Part shown: positions 5,902 through 8,415 of the stretch, one piece after another | Layout: every line of letters starts with the position of its first letter | Numbering within the stretch: position 1 is the stretch's first letter | DNA from: Comamonadaceae bacterium | GTDB lineage: Bacteria; Pseudomonadota; Gammaproteobacteria; Burkholderiales; Burkholderiaceae_C | Reading direction: 5' to 3' | DNA: 8,415 nt | Assembly: GCA_947374705.1 (NCBI GenBank) | Contig: CANCDA010000108.1 | Location: forward strand, 1-8,415 | Position numbers and translations under genes: made by a program | The notes under the pieces: generated by a model | The model's input: the letters and a program-made list of their open reading frames with translations, nothing else | Database searches by the model: none | What the model was told of the DNA's origin: nothing

Positions 5902-5945
5902 AAGGCTCTCGGATTTTGTTTTGAGTTCGAGGGCTTTATTTTTTT
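5902..5945 (+). terminator. Rho-independent terminator after the small peptide gene
   Basis: AAGGCTCTCG (5902-5911) can pair with CGAGGGCTTT (5928-5937) over 10 base pairs with two G-U wobbles, leaving a 16-base loop. One A then a run of seven T (5939-5945) follows, as expected for intrinsic termination of + strand RNA. It ends 27 bases short of the convergent transporter gene. Termination of the - strand transcript here is less likely because no matching A-run precedes the stem. Confidence 0.75.
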
Positions 5946-5972
5946 GGCGGGAGGTTGGAGGGGGGTGCCGCG

Positions 5973-6809
5973 CTAAATGGAGCGGCGAATCACCAGCGCA
6001 ATCCCACCCAAAACCGCAATGGACGCCAGCACCAGGCGCAGCGTCAGCGGCTCACCCAGCAGGCCAATGCCGCCTAAGGCCGCTATCACCGGCACACTGA
6101 GCTGAATCGTCGCCGCGTGGGTGGCTTTGAGATCAGGCAGTGCGGTGTACCAAATGGCGTAGCCGATGCCAGAGGTCAGCGCGCCGGAGGCCACGGCGTA
6201 AGCGATGCCCGGCGTGTCAAGCGTGGCCTGATTCAGCGTCAACAGCCCCATCACCAAGGCCATGGGTACGGCACGCACAAAATTGCCTGCTGTGACGCGC
6301 GTTGGGTCGCCCGCGCCCTTGCCGCGTAGCGAGTACACCCCCCAAGCAGCACCCGCAGCCAACATCAGCAGCGCGCCAAGTAACGGTGGTGCGGACAGGC
6401 CCGGCAAAAGCAAGCCCAACAGCCCGCTCAGGGCCAGCACCAAGCCCACGAGCTGCCAGCGCCGCAGCCGCTCTCCACGCCACAGGCCCACGCCGATCAT
6501 GGTGGCCTGCACCGCGCCAAACAGCAGCAACGCCCCAGTGGCCGCAGACAGGCTCACATAGGCGAAGGAGAAGCCCGCTGCGTAGGCAAACAAGGCCAAG
6601 GCCGAGCCCCAGTTCCCCTGCCCGGTCGTGCGGCCTGAGCGCAATCGCACCAGCAGCCAAAGCGCCAGTGCGCCCGAGATCAGCCGGACAACTGTGAAGC
6701 TGCTGGCGTCTATGGCGGTGTGTTTGAGCGCGGCCCGGCACAGCAAAGAGTTGCCGGCAAAGGCCAACATGGCCAGGCTCGTGAGTGTGAACAGGCGGAT
6801 GGGGGACAT
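5973..6809 (-). CDS. EamA/DMT-family membrane transporter
   Basis: A 278-residue hydrophobic protein with about ten membrane segments, arranged as two EamA repeats of five. The first repeat begins at residue 8 (TLTSLAMLAFAGNSLLCRAAL) and includes the FAYVSLSAATGALLLFGAVQATMIG segment, where substrate-contacting residues lie in this family. The second starts near residue 141 (PPLLGALLMLAAGAAWGVYSL) and includes SGALTSGIGYAIWYTALPDLKATHAATIQLSVPVIAALGGIGLLGEPLTLRL, which is strongly DMT-like. The protein ends in a short basic tail (IRRSI). Drug/metabolite transporters of this class export amino acids, drugs or metabolites; the substrate cannot be told. The gene starts 17 bases after the methyltransferase stop, with AAAGG overlapping that junction, so it is probably the third gene of the parB operon. 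It converges with the small peptide gene. Confidence 0.92.
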   Translation of the reverse strand: MSPIRLFTLTSLAMLAFAGNSLLCRAALKHTAIDASSFTVVRLISGALALWLLVRLRSGRTTGQGNWGSALALFAYAAGFSFAYVSLSAATGALLLFGAVQATMIGVGLWRGERLRRWQLVGLVLALSGLLGLLLPGLSAPPLLGALLMLAAGAAWGVYSLRGKGAGDPTRVTAGNFVRAVPMALVMGLLTLNQATLDTPGIAYAVASGALTSGIGYAIWYTALPDLKATHAATIQLSVPVIAALGGIGLLGEPLTLRLVLASIAVLGGIALVIRRSI

Positions 6810-6826
6810 CTAGGCTGAACCTTTGC

Positions 6827-7582
6827 TTAATCGCGGTTGACGCCAGCGGCCAGTGGCGCTTGATAGACCCACACCGGCTTGGCCTGCGTGAGGTCGGGTT
6901 GCACCACGGGGCTCCATCCTACCGCCTCAAACTCCAGGCTCACCAACCAAGCGCCGGGCCTAAGTTCGGCCCGCGCCTTCTCGACCGCCCGCGCCATGCT
7001 CTCGGGCCGTTGGAACAGATAGACCAAATCAAAACGTGACCAATCGGCCACCCAGATATCGCCCTGCCCCACCTGCGCCCAAGGGCAGCGTCGGGCACAC
7101 AGCCAGTGCAGAGGGCGGCTCCATTCGATGCCGTGCAGCTCAGCCAGCGGATAGGCTTGGCGCAGGGCCTGTAGGCCCTGGCCCAGACCGCATCCAGCGT
7201 CCAGCACGCGCGCACCGGGCAGCAAAGGGGCCACGTTCGGCAAGTCGTTCAAGGCGTCCGGCGGGGTGGGGAACAGCGGCGCGTCACGCCAGGCGTTGAT
7301 GGGGTAGATCAGCAGCAAGACCATCAGAGGCAAAAGCCAGCCCCAAGCGGGCAGGCTCAGCCCACCCGACAGAGCCAGCGACACCGGAAAGCCCAGGCCA
7401 ATGAGAAGGCGTCGCCACCAGGTGCCGCCCAGCAAGCTCAAACCCACGCCCAGACTTAAAGCCAACAACAGGGCTGCGGTACTGCCCCAACCCAGGCGCA
7501 AGGACTGCACAAACACGCCCCAGGCCAGTCCCCAGGCCAGCAAGGCGGGCAAGGGCCAGCGCAAGCGCACGAGCAGGCTCAT
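6827..7582 (-). CDS. Membrane-anchored class I SAM-dependent methyltransferase
   Basis: 251 residues in two parts. Residues about 9-95 hold three or four hydrophobic segments (for example LPALLAWGLAWGVFV, STAALLLALSLGVGLSLLGG, LLPLMVLLLIYPIN). A cytosolic Rossmann methyltransferase domain then starts near 120: motif I VLDAGCGLG (126-134), motif II acid E153 in HGIEWS, GDIW (174-177), then DLVYLFQRPESM (185-196) in place of the usual motif IV, followed by LRPGAWLVSLEF. The domain binds S-adenosylmethionine; the acceptor is unknown. The order of membrane anchor, short Rossmann domain, F-x-x-P-x-x-M and a final 'F-x-x-x-G-W' recalls the FAM173/ATPSCKMT lysine methyltransferases, but that is from memory. 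The ATG lies 3 bases after the parB stop, so translation is likely coupled. Alternative: methylation of a small molecule or lipid. Confidence 0.82.
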   Translation of the reverse strand: MSLLVRLRWPLPALLAWGLAWGVFVQSLRLGWGSTAALLLALSLGVGLSLLGGTWWRRLLIGLGFPVSLALSGGLSLPAWGWLLPLMVLLLIYPINAWRDAPLFPTPPDALNDLPNVAPLLPGARVLDAGCGLGQGLQALRQAYPLAELHGIEWSRPLHWLCARRCPWAQVGQGDIWVADWSRFDLVYLFQRPESMARAVEKARAELRPGAWLVSLEFEAVGWSPVVQPDLTQAKPVWVYQAPLAAGVNRD

Positions 7583-7585
7583 GGT

Positions 7586-8415
7586 CTAGCGGCTCGCTCC
7601 GCCCACGCGCAGCTTGTCGATCAAGCCATTGAGTTCATCGAGCGAGCTGAACTGGATACTCAGCTCACCCATGTCTTCCATGCGGCCGCCGCGTTTGACG
7701 CGCTTTTTCACCCGCACTTCGACCTCGGCCATCAGCAGGTCAGACAGCTCTTCTTCCACACGCTTGAGGTCGCGTGACTTTTCTTTCTTGGGTTTTTGCG
7801 GCACCAGGTTGAACTCGGCACCCAGCTTTTTGACCAGGCTTTCGGCTTCGCGCACCGACATTTTTTTCGCTGCAATCTGGCTCGCCGCCGTGATCTGGGT
7901 GGCGCGGTCCAGCGCCAGCAAGGCCCGGGCGTGGCCCATGTCGATGTCGCCCGCCATGAGCATGGTCTGCACCGGGTCGGCCAGGTTCAGCAGGCGCAGC
8001 AGGTTGCTGGCGGCGCTGCGCGAGCGCCCAACTGCTTGGGCAGCCAATTCGTGAGTGAGCCCAAACTCTTTCACCAAACGTTGCAAACCTTGGGCCTCTT
8101 CCAACGGGTTGAGGTCTTCGCGCTGGATGTTCTCGATCAGGGCCATGGCCGCCGCCGACTCGTCGGGCACGTTGCGCACCAGCACCGGCACGCGGTCCAG
8201 GCCGGCCAGTTTGGCGGCCCGGTAGCGCCGCTCACCGGCGATGATTTCAAACTTGCTTTCGTTCACGCCAGCCGTTAAGCGACGCACCAGGATCGGCTGC
8301 ATGATGCCTTGCACTTTGATGGATTCAGCCAGCTCGTAGAGCGCGCCTTCGTCCATGCGGGTGCGCGGCTGGTACTGGCCAGCCACGATGTCGTCGAGCA
8401 TCAGGCTGGTGGGCA
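7586..8415 (-). CDS. parB: ParB chromosome-partitioning CTPase, 5' end beyond the window
   Basis: The frame continues past the ATG at 8401 to the right edge with PTSL, which matches the normal ParB lead-in, so the start is outside. Counting from that Met, YQPRTRMDEGALYELAESIK begins the N-terminal CTPase domain. GERRYR (56-61) and ENIQRED (90-96) are the two conserved nucleotide-binding boxes. A helix-turn-helix that reads parS follows at about 116-138 (THELAAQAVGRSRSAASNLL). A basic linker (PKKEKSRDLKR, about 204-214) leads to the C-terminal dimerisation domain (ELSIQFSSLDELNGLIDKL). ParB loads onto parS near the origin, spreads as a CTP-dependent clamp and works with ParA in segregation; parA would be expected just upstream. 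No parS was found in this window. The methyltransferase starts 3 bases after its stop. Confidence 0.96.
   Translation of the reverse strand, partial: PTSLMLDDIVAGQYQPRTRMDEGALYELAESIKVQGIMQPILVRRLTAGVNESKFEIIAGERRYRAAKLAGLDRVPVLVRNVPDESAAAMALIENIQREDLNPLEEAQGLQRLVKEFGLTHELAAQAVGRSRSAASNLLRLLNLADPVQTMLMAGDIDMGHARALLALDRATQITAASQIAAKKMSVREAESLVKKLGAEFNLVPQKPKKEKSRDLKRVEEELSDLLMAEVEVRVKKRVKRGGRMEDMGELSIQFSSLDELNGLIDKLRVGGASR

Noticed and set aside
6217..6741. Long alternate frames over the transporter, methyltransferase and parB genes
   Set aside because: They are low-complexity, Arg/Pro/Ala-rich shadows typical of high-GC codon bias opposite or beside real genes.

Overview
This window looks like a chromosomal segment of a beta-proteobacterium of the order Burkholderiales, probably the family Comamonadaceae. 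Three things point there: mostly high-GC coding DNA, a solitary Bug-type (TctC-like) periplasmic binding protein of the kind greatly expanded in that order, and the sequence style of ParB and of the HigBA-like toxin-antitoxin pair. The placement is inference from protein style, not from a search.

Layout. (1) Positions 1-2423 are the accessory part. A 5'-truncated OLD-type AAA ATPase with a C-terminal TOPRIM domain runs on the + strand. It faces a toxin-antitoxin operon on the - strand (toxin first, antitoxin second), which starts at an unusually clean inverted-repeat operator at about 2394-2424. The first ~700 bases of the ATPase gene are clearly AT-richer than the rest. (2) Positions 2540-5588 are metabolic: a Bug-family solute-binding protein (+), a PduO-type ATP:cob(I)alamin adenosyltransferase (-) whose 3' end overlaps it by 14 bases, and, divergent from the latter across only 27 bases, an LDHD-type FAD-linked D-lactate dehydrogenase (+). 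(3) Positions 5589-5972 hold a one-gene unit: two back-to-back inverted repeats, a strong ribosome binding site, a 48-residue exported peptide with two cysteines, and a convincing Rho-independent terminator. (4) Positions 5973-8415 are a - strand operon: parB (5'-truncated at the window edge), then a membrane-anchored class I methyltransferase, then an EamA/DMT transporter, with gaps of 3 and 17 bases.

How the genes relate. The ATPase and the toxin-antitoxin pair are the candidates for a defence or stabilisation role; the partner gene or Walker A region that would classify the ATPase lies outside the window. The central enzymes are ordinary metabolism with no evident common pathway. The parB operon is chromosome segregation plus two passenger membrane proteins. 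The least explained items are the isolated exported peptide with its palindromic leader, and the methyltransferase, whose architecture resembles the FAM173/ATPSCKMT lysine methyltransferases. No tRNA, rRNA, CRISPR array, insertion sequence or attachment site was seen.
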